This document shows, one piece after another, positions 1 to 27,885 of a stretch of DNA of 64,000 bases. Made by a program: the position numbers and the translations under genes. The notes under the pieces were generated by a model. The model saw nothing but the letters and a program-made list of their open reading frames with translations, was not told the DNA's origin and ran no database searches. Position 1 is the first letter of the stretch, and every line of letters begins with the position of its first letter. This stretch comes from Apostichopus japonicus (lineage: Eukaryota; Echinodermata; Holothuroidea; Aspidochirotida; Stichopodidae): positions 3,605,001 through 3,669,000 of the forward strand of contig NC_092563.1 in assembly GCF_037975245.1 (NCBI RefSeq). The letters are read 5' to 3'.

Positions 1-297
1 TACAAATGTCAGCTCATAACAGTTTTCCCACAATTTGCATTCACATCACACATTCAGTCATTTAAGTGATGCTACAGGCAATATGACAGACCATCTTGGA
101 CGGCCTGGTTCTGACTAAGGCTTCGTTATTTACTTGTAAGAACCCTGCCTTTCAAATGCCATACAAAACGAAATTTACGCATAATTAATCAAAACAATCC
201 TTCTTATAATGACTTTTCACAAAGAAAAAGAAACTTCATGTTTCAACCTAATGTGTACTGGCCAGGCCAAGAACAGTGCATAAAATATGTCATTTTA

Positions 298-15637
<15,340 letters not shown>

Positions 15638-18240
15638 TTTGCTTTAATTTTGTTAAACTGAGACAAGACGTTCATAAGCCCCGAATCCGGGTGAAACACA
15701 CACTGCCGTTCGATGGTCGCTTTGGTGGAAGTTCGAGGTTCTGTATTAGTGCTTCTTTTTATCAGGCTAAACACAGTCTCCGGTGACAACTACACAATAG
15801 GCAGTACTAGCTGAAAAAAAGCCTACACATGCGAAATGTATGTATAACTAGTGTTGTATAGGTCAATTACTTCTGCTTACTGCAAGTGATTTAACGTTGT
15901 TCTTATGAAAAAGAATTGCAGTTCAATGTTGCACACTAAAGCGCGGGAAATTTTACAGCGCCCTCTATCGGGATTTTGGCGTTAACTGCGAGGAATCTAT
16001 ACAAACATGTTCTTTATCACTTCATTGTGGGGTCGGGAGACGGTGGCGGGACGGGAGAACGATGAGGACGTGTGGGGAACGGGCTGGGGAACGAGACGTG
16101 TGGAAAAAGACTATGATACACAGTGGAAAAGCAAGGTGGCGGGAAAGAGATAGTAGAAGCAGATAGGGGAGAGGGCACACCACATAAGGCTTCCCGATCT
16201 GACAGTTAAGAAACGATCCCTTTATTCCCCTCCTATTCTTTACTGCTACACTTCTTTTGCATATTTAGCTTGTGACGAGGGAGAATTGATGTAGCATTTA
16301 TATGACAATACTATAACAGTTTTGGAGGTTTAAATCACTAAAATGTTCCGTGAAAATATTGACATACTCTGTTCCTTTCAGGAGTGGTTCAGCAATATTA
16401 CGTTTTATTATCTGTTTTCCCCTTATTTCTTGTAATGACACAAGTTATAAGCAAATCAGTTTAGCCATCAATTTAAGACCAACTTTTGATTTTCAATAAA
16501 TAAAGGGGGTGGGGGAGTGGGTATTCTAGTCCGTTGCAAACTTGATAGTTGGTGCATAGCAAGTAGGACTTTCACAATGATACCAGCAAAGGAAACGAAT
16601 TATCATGTGGAAACAAAAGTGTACTAGTTAAAATAGAGTGTGAAGGCTGAAATGAACAACTAAAAGAGAGCTTCTGGAAGAAAATGTTAATTTTCAACAG
16701 CACCTGTATTTAAATTGCACTATAAAATTGATTATGGTGACTGACTGAAATCTATTACAACTTAACATGACACTGTTTAACTATTACAAAGACTTGTAAG
16801 TACTTCATTTCCATGACACAATCAAATCAAAACTAATTATATAAATTCCTATAATTGCACAAATTTTCCAGACCATCACATCAACTTGTAATAAAATCTT
16901 GGATCCTCTCTTTTTCATTCAATTCTGACACCAGATATGTGTATGCTGAATATATGAATCACAAATATCATACAACAGTTATTCTGCAAAACTCAAGGTA
17001 GTCATGGGAGGGAAAATTAAGGTGCACATCCCCCCCCCCCGCCCCGCCCCAACCCTGCACACAAATGATCTTGGCTCTTAATATTAACCCCAAACATCTT
17101 CACTCTAACCACTAAATAAATCATCTTTGAAATATTGCATCTTTTCCACCACAAATATGCAAATGAGAAGGGGGTCAAAGTGCAAAATGATGACATTCAA
17201 AATCATGTTGATGTGGGTCCTGTGTCCCATGATGAAAGTAGCTTTTAGAGTTGACTTTGATAAACTTATAGATTACACTCAATATTAAAAACCCACAAAA
17301 TTGTGGAAGAGGGTCATAAACTTTACTAGTAAAGTTTTATTTCAAAATAATGAAATTACATTTAAAAAATATTTGTATTTTTCCAATTTGCAGATTTCAA
17401 GGGATTAATATTCTTCAATAAGAATTGTGTCTAGATGACGAAATGTATCATCAGTTACTCTCTCATTAACATTCATCTAGTGAAGAAAAAAATATGACAT
17501 GGCTTTTACTGCTTTATAAATTGCATTCTTATTTTGTGATGTTTAAAACTCATTTCATATCTCCACACCCAAAAAAATTTAAAAATTTACCTAAACGGAA
17601 CTACGTATATAGGTTTTATATTTCCTTTTCGACAGGTCTGTAAGTTGACATAACATGTGAGAAATATCATACAAAAGGCAAGTGATGTATATTATTACTA
17701 GACTAGAGTTTGACACAACAAACATGAATAAGTTATGTAACAGGAGACATAAATGAATGTAAAATTGCACTTTTTTCATTTTATAAAATGCTAACATCTG
17801 TGAGATGTACTCTAGTACTATAAAATTTTAAATGAATAATATCTAAGAAATAGTAGAAAGAACTTTATATATCTATCTTCATCCGTTCAGAACTCAACTG
17901 TCAGTTAGAGAAATATTAAACATCTTTCCATCATACTTATTTCTCATTAATCCTCATTGGCTTCTGAATAACAACCGTCCACCAGTGGAATTAATTTCAG
18001 AATACTGAGCATTTCAAATTTTGTTTAAATGGATATGCAATTTCAAATTCATTAATGGTCGCTAACATCACATGGCTACACTGTCGTGAAAGACCAAATG
18101 GTATCGGATCTTCTCAATCTTTCAGAAAGTGTTTCTATTGCAAAACAGATTATGTTCCGATTTACATTATAAATCAACGCATCACCACGATGTCGAACTT
18201 TGACAAGATAACCATTCTGATAGAACGTTCGATGTAAGGG
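15638..18240. other. 5' flank of SUPT16H and intergenic DNA
   Basis: The first ~300 bases above the SUPT16H start codon should hold its 5'-UTR and promoter. No TATA box stands out. The GC-richer stretch at 15940-16160 (GCGCGGGAAATTTTACAGCGCC and GGGACGGGAGAACG) is the best promoter candidate. From 16200 to 18240 I see AT-rich sequence with a C/G homopolymer near 17030 and no open frame that looks coding. Confidence 0.5.
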
Positions 18241-18299
18241 GGGTCGAACTTGAAGCAGATATCTTTTCATTATTTGAGCCGCTCTTTTTTCATTCTTAT

Positions 18300-18305
18300 T
18301 TTATT
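18300..18305 (-). terminator. Poly(A) signal of the SRCR receptor gene
   Basis: AATAAA on the minus strand, about 56 bases after the TAA stop at 18363-18361. It sits in the block that is duplicated at 27886-27965. Confidence 0.6.
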
Positions 18306-18360
18306 GAAATGCCTAATTTCCTCTTCAGACGAGACTGAACGACGAAGATGCCACATTTTT

Positions 18361-21300
18361 TTATGATCGCATACTGCTCCTTAAAACTGCCTCTGAATAT
18401 GAAGGTAAATCAGGGTCTGATGGGTCATCACTTTGAGGAGATGCTGGACCAAATGGTGCACCCTGCAGACCCGCTGATGGACATGGCCACCCAGACGCTG
18501 GACTAGTACATCCTACCATGGTTCCTTCAGGAATAGATTGTGGTACTGACGGGTACATCGTCCCTGATCCTGGTTGGTATGAGGATGCACTCGGTTCAGG
18601 AGGCATTGTACCTCGAGGTGACTGTACAAAATACTCTGAGCCCGACCCTGGGTGATAACCACCGGTCGATTCAACGCCATACTCACGGTCCACTGACTGA
18701 TCCCCTGTGCTATTAGTTGGTGCCCCACGTCCAGAATAGCAACCCCTATGAAATTCTAAATTAGGTGGTGCATAACCTCGCCCTGAGCCAGTTCTGTGAT
18801 TTGAGTTTAATCCTGCAATGCATACAGAGGTGTCATAGCTCGGTGGATCACGGGTTCCCCGCCCTGACGCTTTCCGAGCTTGTGAAGATGACCGTACTGG
18901 ATTTCTTTCAACTGGTAGGGCATGATGTACCGTGCAAGGTACCTGCTGGTACCCAGGACCACTACCAGTGTGGTACCTTTGATAGATGTGTCGTACATCT
19001 GATGGACTTCCAAGGTCTACCGTTGCCGATTCGTTGTCACTGTGGTTCCCACCGAGGCCACAGCGTAGGCATATGACGAGAGATACTGCCATCAGGACTA
19101 TCACTGTCAAGACACTCACAAAACTGGATGAATGGATGCCCTGAGTGTCTGGAAAATAATCAAAGCAGATAAAAACTGATGAATGCTTATTCTTTCTATA
19201 CAGTAACTCATGAGTTGTTCAAAGAATACATAAGTTGTGGTTTGACATGTGGAATATCATGTCAGCAGCCACCTATATATACCTATAGGCTAAATGTCAG
19301 CTGCTAGACATATATGCTGAACAGGTTGAATTGTACTAGCCCTTCAGATATATATGGTAGAACAATGTGAGAACTCAGCATCTACATGTATATGTAGAAT
19401 ATGCCAAATGGTAGCAGCCAACATACATCTACAACACATATAGACATGGCACAGATTTAACGGCAGCAGTCAGAGATGCATGGCACAACATAAATATCTG
19501 CAGTTCCATAAGCCAAGTGGCAGCCGTCACATATGAATGTATGGAATAGGCTGAATGCCAGCCACCACCAAATGGACTTGGTATAACATAAATTTCAACA
19601 GTAACAAATGTTGCAATTTAGCCTGTATTGTAGCAGCCAAATATACACAGAGAACAGGCTGACTGTCAACAGCCATACACAGTCATCAAAGAAGAGACTA
19701 GGATTATGCTGAATGACAACAACAGACAGCTACATCATAACATGGATTAAACCAAAACAATTAAGGGTAGTCATACAAATATTAAAGCCAACATAAGCCA
19801 AATCGTGACAAGCCTCATATGTACATGAAGTGAAACAAATAAGCCAGCTAACATTTGTTGGGTAGCAATCGATGTTAATTCACATGTTTGATCTTTACAA
19901 GCTTTTAGAAAGCTATGGATTCCTCCCATCATAACTACCAGTTTTGTATAGGGTCATATCGTCCTCATATGTACATGAAATCAAACAAAAAGCCAGCTAA
20001 CATTTGTTGGGTAGCAATCGATGTTAATTCACATGTTTGATCTTTACAAGCTTTTAGAAAGCTACAGATTCCTCACATCATAACTACCAGTTTTTTATAG
20101 GGTCATATCGTCCTCATATGTACATGAAATGTAACAAAGAAGCCAGCTAACATTTGTTGGGTAGCAATCTATGTTAATTCCCATGTTTGATCTTTAGAAG
20201 ATTTTAAAAAGCTATGGATTGCTCCCATCATAACTACCAGGTTTGTATAGGGTCATATTGTTCTAATATGTACATGAAATAAAACAAAAAGCTAGCTAAC
20301 ATTTATTGAGTAGCAATCTATGTTAATTCCCATGTTTTATCTCCACAAGCTTTTAGAAAGCTACTGATTGCTCCCATCATAACTACCAGTTTTGTAAAGA
20401 GTCATATCATCCTCAGGTCAATCTCTCTGAGCTCACCATGACAGTGACGCCAACAGATCTGTAGTATTTCCCCCACGATACCCTCGTCAGTGTGAAGGAA
20501 AATGAGTTGATTCGACCACGAAGTGCAGTGACTCTTTACGGCTCTGACATAAAGTAACATTAACTAAGATTATACGGTAGTTGTAACACTCACACGAAGG
20601 GTAATCATTAACACCATAGGTATACGGGGTATGCTTTTCCCTGTCATAAATATCATCAGTGCACGCGGTCACATAGACAGGATCCCTCAGTGATGAGAGA
20701 TAGGATTGGTTGTCAGGTTTACTGTATGAACATTCCTGCATTCTGCTCTCCGTGCCTCTGCAAATGAGATTCTTGATGACGGGGTGAGCGAATACCTGGA
20801 CCTCACCGCTGCCTCTGAGGTCTTCACCAGGACTGTGTCCCATCTCTTTACAAATGACTTCATTATTATTGACGGCTAGACCAGTGACTGGACCCCACCT
20901 GCCATCCACGTAAGTTAAAACTATTCCTTCATGCAGGTCTTCAAACTGTTGGACAAACACCACTTCAAAGTCTATAAAGAAAAAAAAAAGAAAATGAAAT
21001 CTGACCAAATAACTATAGAATTGTCCTTGTCAGTCCACTCAAACTTTCATCATCTTTGAAGAAATTGATACATTTCAATAATGAACCAACTGCACAACAA
21101 ACAACTTTCATACCTTTCAAGAAAATCTTTTACAGGTTTCTAGCATTGTATTAATATTGTACATAACAACAGCAACATTGGCATACATGACAAAACTGAA
21201 GGATAAAGAACTGATGACTCTCCCTGCAATAATAATTTTTAAAAATCATAAACCTGAGACAAATGCTACACAAAATGTGAACACTCAATTATTTCTTTTC

Positions 21301-23460
21301 AGACCACCAAATAAGAGAGTACAATATGCAAGCCAAAATGGGAAGGTGGACAAAAAAAATTGTATGCAACAGAAGAAGAACATTAAGGGCTCGCCCCAAA
21401 CCATTGGGGCATCTGAAAAAGTTAACTTTCTGTTCCTTGCAAGTGACGTTTTGTTCGTGTCGCTCCAAAATGCAGACAGCAATGAAACGTGATACCTTGT
21501 TATCTTTTATCTAGACCTGAGATGTCCATCACTGCTATGCACACTGTGTGGCCGTAGCTGCATGTACTGACTGTGCACTAGTGTCTGATTACCGACGGTA
21601 GCAAGCTGTGTGTGTATTTTCTGGGATTGATGGTGGTGTCTAATACTTTCTGTTACACCTCATTCGAAACTAGGTCAGATTACCGGCATTAGACGTTTCT
21701 TTTTGCGCAAGTCTTCACACCCTTTAAATGTAAGTTACCATTTGCCAGAGATGGAGCACACTTCACCTCCATGACTTGAGGACTGACGTGAAGATACAAA
21801 CGACTCAATTCTAGCTTGCAGTCAGATAAGACAGTTTCCCAACCAGTGCATTGGATGTGGCTGACAGAGTAGAAGTAGTCATAACCGTCAGTGTTGTATC
21901 TGGTCAAGAGGGTAAGAATCGGAGGACCTGCTCCAAGATGACGACAGATCACGCTGCTGGTTCTCCAATCTATGTGAGAAGCTTCCAAAAGCTGAGGGGT
22001 ATCTCCATTGATAGACAGGGATACCTTTCCTCTCAGATTAGTGGTTCCACCATCCAGATAAACTGAAACTACAGAGAAAAGTTGAAAATTGATGTCATGT
22101 AAAAGGTGTTATATATATATATATATATATATGCACGGGTAAAATTAGCAGACAATCAATGGGTTGGGAGATTGTAGTTTATCTTACTTGGACGTCCTGG
22201 GACCATCCGGCAGTAGAACTACTCTAAATGTAGTCAGTATTTGCCTACAAATATGCGAGGAAGTCAAATAATGGTCACTAATGATCCAACTTCAAGAAGC
22301 ATTTTACTGACACCCTCAAAATATTTTGCCTCATTGTGACAATGAATTATCTGATTAAACAATGCTTCATGTCTGGAAACGATTTGGAGATTCAGAACCC
22401 GCACAAAAGTATTTTCAAAATTGTCAGCAATTTTTAATACGCTATAATTTGGTGCCAGTAAGTAAGTTAGTCAACTATATTGAATCCCAGAAGGAAATTA
22501 CATATCTGCAGTGAGCAATACAATGAATGATACAAAATACAAAGAACATTGATAATTTACAACAGTTATATGCAGTCTATACAAGATATGCACTAACTAG
22601 CTCCAACAGCCCAACTAAATCGAACGGCCACCCCTACCTCGTGAAGTCCTTGTTGTGAACTATAAACGACAGTGCCTATAAACGAAGAACCATGTCTATT
22701 TGTGACGTCAGCGATCTCAATCTACCGTAACGAGCAATGATACGGCTGATTAGATGATTATGCAATGGGTGACTGTGATCTTTCCACATGGACATCAACT
22801 TGTCTCGTACACAATTCTCATAGACCGAGGCCCCTGACAGGAGACTTTTCCTAATAATTCTACGAGCATGTTTAATAACATCATCTGATGAACTTCATGT
22901 CACTCATTGGTTCTCCACAGTCTCTCAAGTCCAAAACTTGCCAAGCACACCTTTCAATCAATTGACAAATTCAAACTTTGTTTGTTGTTCTAAATTTCAA
23001 CTGAAATCAATTATGAATGTATACAAACACAAATTGTTACTGTGTAATTAACATCATTATTGTTGAAAATGTTCATTGCTTCAATTCCTAGAAAAAATTA
23101 TTTATTCTTTGGTTCCTCCTGTTAATTTTAGTACCTTTCTCTATCCCCCAAGCCCCCCCCCCCACCCCTCATGACCGTTGTTTCCATCTCCCAAGCCCTC
23201 CCATTCCATCCTATCACTGTATTGCATCCATTGAAGATCAACATACCTTTACTCTTTGGTTTGTACTGGTGTCTTTGTTTGAATTTCTATACACACCTAA
23301 TCCAGCTGTCATCCCACCCTCCCACCCAACCCCCCACCCCATGTGACACCTACCTCAATAGATTGCACATACCTTCTGTTTTACGTAGACAGTCCACTGG
23401 TTTGGCAAAATGGAAGCTGCAAATGACTGCTACTATCAGAATTAACTGAGAGGAACCCAT
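18361..23460 (-). CDS. Single-pass transmembrane SRCR-domain receptor, four exons, 527 residues
   Basis: Exons in coding order: 23460-23373, 22068-21739, 20971-20594, 19148-18361. All junctions are AG/GT and all three introns are phase 1. Residues 1-25 form a signal peptide (hydrophobic LILIVAVICSF). Exon 2 (to ~140) is a diverged SRCR-like module (DWRTSSVICRHLG, SHIQCTGWETVLSDC). Exon 3 (~141-265) is a better SRCR match (GRWGPVTGLAVNNNEVICKE, LICRGTESRMQECSYS, VYVTAC). Exon 4 carries the membrane helix at ~275-294 (VLTVIVLMAVSLVICL) and a ~230-residue cytoplasmic tail. The tail has four GSGxxY repeats at about 327-332, 386-391, 433-438 and 459-464, plus PPSY (367-370) and LPSY (513-516), which resemble WW-domain (NEDD4-type) ligands. 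SRCR receptors usually bind microbial or matrix ligands, and these families are large in echinoderms. The ligand here is unknown. Confidence 0.88.
19812..20415. repeat. ~149-bp tandem repeat in SRCR intron 3
   Basis: Four copies of a unit beginning AAGCCAGCTAACATTTGTTG start at 19841, 19990, 20140 and 20289, each followed by GGGTAGCAATC(G/T)ATGTTAATTC. The fourth copy is the most diverged. The rest of the intron (19152-19800) is AT-rich with a loose recurring GCCAGCAGCCA theme and no coding signal. Confidence 0.85.
21383..21727. mobile_element. TTAA-flanked MITE beside the SRCR exon 2 splice donor
   Basis: One end reads TTAAAGGGTGTGAAGACTTG (minus strand, from 21727). The other end at 21383 starts TTAAGGGCTCGCC and has lost about 11 bases of its inverted repeat. 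The same family is at 46353-46715 (complete) and 43070-43350 (truncated). The TTAA target suggests piggyBac or Kolobok mobilisation. The donor GT of exon 2 is at 21738-21737, so the element starts ten bases into the intron. Confidence 0.75.
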
Positions 23461-23869
23461 CTTCCTTTCCTATACTCATACAATCACCAACTATGTCTTT
23501 ACAACCGATGTTGACATTACAAACTACTTCAAGATTTCCATGATCTGAAAGATACAAAAGACAGTACGGACTAAAGCTATGAAATATTTTTTGCAGCATC
23601 TCATTAAATAAGTGGAACAAAAGAAACTTTATCCAGCTTCGGCTTCAGTACCGTACAGAATTATACCATTGATGATGAAATTACTCACCTAGTCTAGGTT
23701 TAGCCTAGGATGGGTGGCCACTGAAATTACATCAAAAGCAAGGACATACCCACCACCAAATCGTCATGAGCCACATCATGCCACAGGTACAATTGATGTC
23801 ACTTGGCCCCCTCATTAGGCTACTTTCTAATGCGATTGAGAATACACCGTTCTATTTCATATTTCCACA

Positions 23870-24225
23870 GTGGCGTAGGAAGGTACTTTTGAGTGGGGGG
23901 GCTGAAGACTGATGGCTGACCCGGGGAGGGGGTGTCCCCCTCCCCTTTGAAAATTTTTTGCATTTCCAGGTGGCCTCAGATGCAATTTGGTGCAATATAG
24001 CACACTTCGAACACCCACTTCATTTTGTAAATAATTTTGCATTTTCACCTGGCCTTAGATGCAATTTGGTGCTCCAAATGAGATTTTTTTCTCATTTGGA
24101 AATGAAAAAGGGGTTTTCTGACTTGCGAAGCGGTGGGGCGGAATGAAACTTCCGCCCCCCATATTTTTCACTGGGGTGCTGGCGCCCCCCAGCCCCCCCC
24201 CCCCGGTTCCTACGCCCTTCCATTT
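23870..24225. mobile_element. hAT-like MITE remnant upstream of the SRCR gene
   Basis: Left end CAGTGGCGTAGGAAGG, right end GGTTCCTACGCCCTTCC (an inverted match with decay). Inside, a block around GATGCAATTTGGTGC occurs twice (about 23979 and 24059), and C/G homopolymers sit at both ends. CAGTGGCG ends are typical of hAT-type non-autonomous elements. I could not find a clean 8-bp TSD. Confidence 0.55.
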
Positions 24226-24947
24226 TTACATGTCCTTTCCACTTCATCCCAGGAATCTAATAAAATACCCTGGGTCATGGGGATACAGCAGTGACATGTA
24301 CTGAATAGAATCCCCTAAGATGATTAGCCATTAAGTTAGTATAATAGGCTGGTAGTAATTATACAGATGACTTAAGCCTTGACTAGCCTAATGTGATAAT
24401 CCTAGGATAGGTCAAACGTTAGGTCTACTTGAGTTGAAGTTGAAATCGTAATCAACGTAAATTACTACTAATACCAAACTTGCACTAGCCTAGATTCAAC
24501 AGACACTGACCCTTTCACGCAATGTGTGCGAACAAGGGTGATACTAACTCATACTAATTCATTTGAACACACAAATCCGCAACAAGAGACGCAATCGGGA
24601 GGCCCCTAATATAAGACGTATGTACATACGAACTGGGACCACTTTCCTCGCGATCTTAACTGATCAGTGGCTCGATTTTGCTACTAAGACTTTTTTCTTT
24701 GTAGCCTGATTAGATGTGTGGCTGATTTTTTTTTTATTTGAATAGGCCTACATGCATTGTGCATAGGCATTCTTAACTTGATATCACGAAAAGATTTTGT
24801 TATGTAGCGCCATCCTGTCGTTTTGTCAAGCCGGTAGGGTAACCCGTCAGTGCAATGTTCCTTCTGCTCTAAATTCCTTAATTGTCACGTGATTCACAAA
24901 ACGCCAGTTGGCCAAACTCTAAATATAACGCCGCTAATTTTACAGTC
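24226..24947. other. 5' flank of the SRCR gene, including duplicated block S1
   Basis: There is no convincing coding exon. About 24560-24850 is repeated at 27965-28250, sharing GACCACTTT.CTCGCGAT and TAGGCCTACAT.CAT.GTGC. The SRCR start codon is ~1.1 kb away, so the block may hold its promoter or an untranslated exon. At about 24895-24922 is a match to the subterminal part of the P-like elements described below (GCCAGTTGGCCAAACTCT). Confidence 0.55.
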
Positions 24948-25169
24948 GTACGGAAGCTTAAAAGTGCCTCAACATAAGAAAACTACGCCCCAATATGTCA
25001 ACATTTTTCAGTAAATTGTATTAGATAACAAGATAATATCTTATCAAAAATCAGAAAAATGTTGAATTGCTCAGCTGCTTTAACCGAGCATTCAACATCT
25101 CTCTGCAAAATGTCAACTTATGGGGCAAAGTTTTTCTTAAGTTGAGGGCATTTTTTTAACCTTCCGTAC
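24948..25169. mobile_element. 222-bp fold-back MITE
   Basis: Left end GTACGGAAGCTTAAAAGTGC, right end the imperfect inverse ending CTTAAGTTGAGGGCATTT..ACCTTCCGTAC. The arms are ~55-60 bp and include a matching block near GTCAAC.T(T)ATGGGGC. A partial copy of one end is at 31381-31435. Confidence 0.65.
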
Positions 25170-25199
25170 ATCAACCAGTCCAGGCGATAGGTCTTTACA

Positions 25200-25440
25200 A
25201 TCTCTCCCAAATAAGAATTATCCAGAGCAGTGTGGCTTTAAACGACAACCGGTTACCGTTCCAATATGGGTAGCGGAATATCTCGAATTGTCTGTGATAT
25301 TTTCCTTCCAGGTAAGTCCATTTACGATTAGAGTTCGTATTTTCATTCCACAAAGATAATACATGGAAGCGTTCAATTCCATGCGCTGCTAGATTTATGT
25401 CGTGTGTGATAGGGAAGAACTTATACGCAGTACATGCACC
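25200..25440 (+). repeat. Duplicated block S2 with a conserved GTAAGT splice-donor-like site
   Basis: The stretch around CAACCGGTTAC.GT, ATGGGT.GC.GAATATCTCGA and TTTTCCTTCCAG|GTAAGT is repeated at 31578-31710, and its right part (ATTCCACAAAGATAATACAT onward) at 33866-33960. The CCAG|GTAAGT donor is kept in both copies. This could be a 5' exon of a plus-strand transcript, but the bases before it are not kept open in both copies, so an untranslated exon or no exon is as likely. Confidence 0.5.
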
Positions 25441-25766
25441 GGACCTTTCATCATCATCCGAATTTGGTTACAGGTTATAATTTAAGACAACATAGTCGTA
25501 AATCATCAGAGTTCACCCGTAGCTATATGTGAACCATTAATGTGAAACATTCAAGTAGGGAGACCTCTTATTGTTATGGTTAGCAAACTTGTAATGGTAA
25601 GCAAACTTCACTGCAGTAGGGACCAGCAGTAATAGATCTAGCGTATATACATCTAGCATTAGTACTAGTATTATCAGTACAACAATACCTCTAAAATTAT
25701 GCCAACATAATTTTTGGATAGTTGAAGAAGTACATTTCATTAGGTAAATAACTGTACAAACTTATA

Positions 25767-27880
25767 CATTTCTCCCGCTACTAGTAGTACTAAGCTCACT
25801 CAATTCGTACTCATCGTGTTCGTTCAAAGATCGCGGTTGTAGGCTACTTTCTGTTGTGCGTAAAACACATGGAGCGCCAAAAGTGAACAAATCATCGTAA
25901 ATGTAGTAGTCAAATTCAAACTTACCTTGATTGATGAAGGTATAGGAGTCTGAACTTTAATTTGTGACAGGGATCTAGAGCGGATTTAAAAATGGGGTCA
26001 CCTCATTTGGGGTACTAAAAGCAGACTGCTGTGAAGGGTAGGGGATGGGTATTCCATGTAAACGCAAGTTCCCCGACTGGTTAATGTAGGTGACTAACCT
26101 ATTGTGGCATGGGCCGAAGGTAAGGGAATGATTTTTATAAAGGAGGAAGACCATTCTGGGGTCTTGGAGTCGACTTATGTGGAAGGAACTCCCGGCCGAG
26201 AAAAATACTTTTTGTCAACATCAAATTGTGTATAATGGGGCATTTTTTAGATTATAATATTACGTCTATATAAATAGATATAAACTCAAGATTGTGCCAA
26301 TAATACTAAATAGACTCGCAAATTTTCTCGACTGACTTTATAGGAGGTCCAAATACGAATGAAGTATGCCTATTTTATAATGGAGGGGTACTGTCGTGGG
26401 AGTCATCGAAGCCGAATCTCATGTATGAGGGGGGGGGGGGGGGCTCTAAGGTGCATCATTTAACATAACAAATAGGGTCCAAACGGTGCAATATTTGGCA
26501 TACGTATAGGCTACAATACAGGTCTACATATGTACCGGTATAGCTCTATACGGACGGTTGTCCTGATAAACAATAATAAATTAAACATTTCCTCCGACTG
26601 ATTAGAGTAGGGGCCTGAACCTTTATGGAAAAGCCAAATGCGAATGGAGGTTGCTTAGTGGATGGGTGTTGCCCGGCGTCATTGTAGCCGTCTCCTATGT
26701 ACCGGGATTGGGGGTCCTCCCCCAGGAAATGAAAATGTACATGTCAAATAGGGCATTCTGAGGCATATTTTAATGTAAATCAAGCGGGGGGGGGGGGGGG
26801 GGGAGTATACAGCCGTAGTATAATGATCCGATTTTTCCCCGATTGGATGCAAAGTTTTTCCCACTGAAACATTTCCCCGACTCTTTGGCTTGTACTGTAG
26901 TCTTTGTTTGCATTTCGATATACACACAGTTTTCTGTTACCCCCTCCCCCCCCCCCCTCCCCTAGAGATTGAGGGATTTCCCCCTCCTCCCGCTTTTGCG
27001 CACGCCATTAATGTACCAAGTATAATAGTTCGAGGTTCATGTCCAAATTTCGATGAGAAAACCCCTTTTTAGTTTTATACTTAGCCAGGTCGCGCGACGG
27101 TATAGGGCAAAGTGATCCAGCCGCTTCCGTGGAGGGTTGTTACGAATAGTTTCCCGCATATACTCCGTAAGGGTACTGATAACTTACGGATAGCTACTGC
27201 TTACAACGGTTCAATATGGCACTCTTCCGGATTGATGCGATTCCATTTCGGGCTGTTACGTTTCCCCTACCGGTTATTAAAGCTTGTTACGGAAATATCA
27301 AAAAAGACCTTCCACCCGATGCAGTCATTCATTCCATCACCTTCCGTCATACATTGAAGAACCTCTGAAAACCTTGACAGAAGGAGCCTGCAGATCTGGA
27401 CCCAGACCTAGATTCAACGTTGGATCCAGTCTTAGGTGACTCTGTATCTGCTATTTCTGGGCTCTTGGCTCGTCTGCTCTCTCTTGGTGCCCTCTTCTTG
27501 GTAGTATTATGAACTGTAGTGACGTAGGGATGTCCTCTGGTCGATGCAGAAACACAGAACGTTGAACAGATAGGCAAGCTACGTGACCACGTGACCCAAG
27601 CGTCGGGCGCGTCCACCCGTTCCAACCCATCACAACACGAACCAACCCGTACAGCAAGTCGAATCAAGACGTGGTACATACACACCAATACTTATCGCGA
27701 TCCGTTTTTATATGCACCAACCCATAGTGGATCCGTCACCGATCACGTGATCACGGAATACTAGGGAAGTGCTAATGGTCCACTACGGGTTGCTACGGAA
27801 TGTCTACGGGCTGCTACAGTCCTCTAAGGGTTTTTTATCCGTGGTCGGACTCGAAAATCTTTTGAATATGTTCCAGCCCG
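25767..27880. repeat. Segmental duplication S3, copy 1 (~2.1 kb)
   Basis: Collinear with 49307-51450. Shared landmarks in order: TTTCTCCCGCTACTAG, CACATGGAGCGCCAAAAGT, TACTGTCGTGG.AGTCATCG, CGTAGTA.AATGATCC, GTATAATAGTTCGAGGTTCA, CTAGATTCAACGTTGGATCC, GGATCCGTCACCGATCACGT and CGTGGTCGGACTCGAAAATC. It contains long G and C homopolymers. Short open frames here are disrupted in one copy or the other, so I call no gene. Confidence 0.9.
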
Positions 27881-27885
27881 TAAAG

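Noticed and set aside
18765-19076. 103-codon plus-strand frame
   Set aside because: Antisense to the cytoplasmic tail exon of the SRCR gene, which has the splice and domain support.
25767-27880. Coding potential of the duplicated S3 block (for example 27347-27688)
   Set aside because: The corresponding frame is disrupted by indels and stops in the other copy (49307-51450).
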